5,474 bases of DNA from an uncultured Caulobacteraceae bacterium (lineage in GTDB: Bacteria > Pseudomonadota > Alphaproteobacteria > Caulobacterales > Caulobacteraceae): assembly GCA_903884915.1 (NCBI GenBank), contig CAISGS010000488.1, positions 1-5,474 of the forward strand, written 5' to 3'. The notes below the pieces were generated by a model, which worked only from the letters and a program-made list of their open reading frames with translations, searched no databases and was not told the DNA's origin. The position numbers and the translations under genes were made by a program. Every line of letters begins with the position of its first letter. Within the stretch, counting starts at the first letter, position 1. This document shows, piece by piece, positions 4,793-5,474 of this stretch.

Positions 4793-5474
4793 ATGATCGC
4801 CGAAACCCTTGAGATCTATTTGAACGAACGCAGGATTGGGATGATCACTGCGCTGGGTGCAGATCGGTCAATCTTTTCTTTCGATAAGTCCTATGTGGAC
4901 GATCCGTACCGGCCGACCTTAAGCCTCTCCTTCAAAGGCGAGCATGGCGGTCTATTACATGAACACAACCCGACCCAGACTCGGCTGCTCCCCTTTTTCT
5001 CAAACCTTCTCCCGGAAGGTCCACTTCGCGACTACCTAGCCAAACGCGCCGGGATTAAGCCTATGCGTGAATACCCACTGATCCAAGTCCTTGGGCCGGA
5101 TCTACCCGGTTCTATTATAATCAAGCCTTTAGGCGCGGGCGCTGGCAATGATGGTGATCTGTTCGGCGAGGATGACGTCCAAAGTAAGAATGCCCAAAAG
5201 CTGCTGCGGTTTTCTCTCGCCGGCGTTCAGATGAAATTCTCAGCTGTTGAAAAGGCCACAAGCGGCCTAACCATCCCCGCCGGTGGCAAAGGTGGGGATT
5301 GGATTATAAAACTGCCCTCGGGGCGTTTTCCAGGCATGGCCGTCAATGAATTTTCCATGATGAGCCTGGCGCAGAAAATGGGCCTCAATATTCCGAAGGT
5401 CGAACTGGTATGGCCCGGTCAAATCGATGGCCTGCCTGAGGGGATTGGCAAGATCCAGGAAGAGGTGTTTGCGG
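4793..5474 (+). CDS. hipA: HipA-family serine/threonine kinase toxin (3' end outside window)
   Basis: The frame from ATG 4793 is open for 227 codons to the right edge, roughly half of a usual HipA (about 410-440 residues). The N-terminal HipA domain (couple_hipA) is clear: LEIYLNERRIG (6-16), GADRSIFSFDKSYV (22-35), RPTLSLSF (40-47), PTQTRLLPFFSNLLPEGPLRDYLAKRAG (60-87) and LGPDLPGSIIIKP (100-112). The kinase part begins with FSLAGVQMKFSAV (140-152). Ser141 there corresponds to the autophosphorylated loop serine of E. coli HipA (Ser150), followed by DWIIKLPS with Lys173 as likely ATP-binding lysine, and NEFSMMSLA (185-193). The catalytic Asp and metal-binding Asp lie beyond the edge and cannot be checked. 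E. coli HipA phosphorylates glutamyl-tRNA synthetase and causes growth arrest; this one's target is unknown. Because the N-terminal domain is fused, this is a two-gene HipBA, not a HipBST system. Confidence 0.95.
   Translation, partial: MIAETLEIYLNERRIGMITALGADRSIFSFDKSYVDDPYRPTLSLSFKGEHGGLLHEHNPTQTRLLPFFSNLLPEGPLRDYLAKRAGIKPMREYPLIQVLGPDLPGSIIIKPLGAGAGNDGDLFGEDDVQSKNAQKLLRFSLAGVQMKFSAVEKATSGLTIPAGGKGGDWIIKLPSGRFPGMAVNEFSMMSLAQKMGLNIPKVELVWPGQIDGLPEGIGKIQEEVFA

Noticed and set aside
4793..5474. HipT of a three-gene HipBST system
   Set aside because: The kinase gene contains its own N-terminal HipA (HipS-like) domain, so the locus is a two-gene HipBA arrangement.

Overview
The window looks like chromosomal DNA from an alphaproteobacterium. 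It is moderately GC-rich by eye, and the protein families (PhrB-type iron-sulfur photolyase with a DUF2256 neighbour, C-factor-like SDR, HipA of the 'LSLSFK / FFSNLLPEG' type) are common there. The exact lineage cannot be fixed from sequence reading alone; a Caulobacterales/Hyphomonadaceae-like origin is a guess.

Layout from left to right: (1) the 5' part of a class I SAM-dependent methyltransferase on the minus strand, cut by the window edge at base 1; (2) a divergent short-chain dehydrogenase/reductase of the C-factor (CsgA-like) type on the plus strand, whose best start is 355, well inside the longest open frame; (3) on the minus strand, a RES-domain toxin (1166-1681) preceded by its Xre/DUF2384 antitoxin (1684-2034), two bases apart, with a sigma70-like promoter and an overlapping 16-bp near-palindromic operator candidate upstream; (4) on the minus strand, a full-length PhrB/CryB-type photolyase (2155-3714) with all four Fe-S cluster cysteines; (5) divergent from it, a 52-residue DUF2256 zinc-ribbon-like protein (3807-3965); (6) a 202-bp AT-rich gap with several short palindromes; (7) on the plus strand, a hipBA-type toxin-antitoxin pair: an unusually long HipB-like HTH protein (4168-4788) followed 4 bases later by a HipA kinase (from 4793), cut by the right edge after 227 codons.

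Functionally the window combines a light-dependent DNA repair core (photolyase plus DUF2256, perhaps with the SDR, a family often seen in photolyase neighbourhoods) with two unrelated toxin-antitoxin modules on either side: one predicted to deplete NAD+ (RES) and one predicted to phosphorylate a translation or tRNA-charging target (HipA). No transposase, integrase, tRNA, CRISPR array or clear rho-independent terminator is visible. The points most worth a second look are the about 128-residue helical C-terminal extension of the HipB-like protein, the inverted repeat abutting its start codon, the operator over the Xre-RES promoter, and the photolyase/DUF2256 divergent control region.
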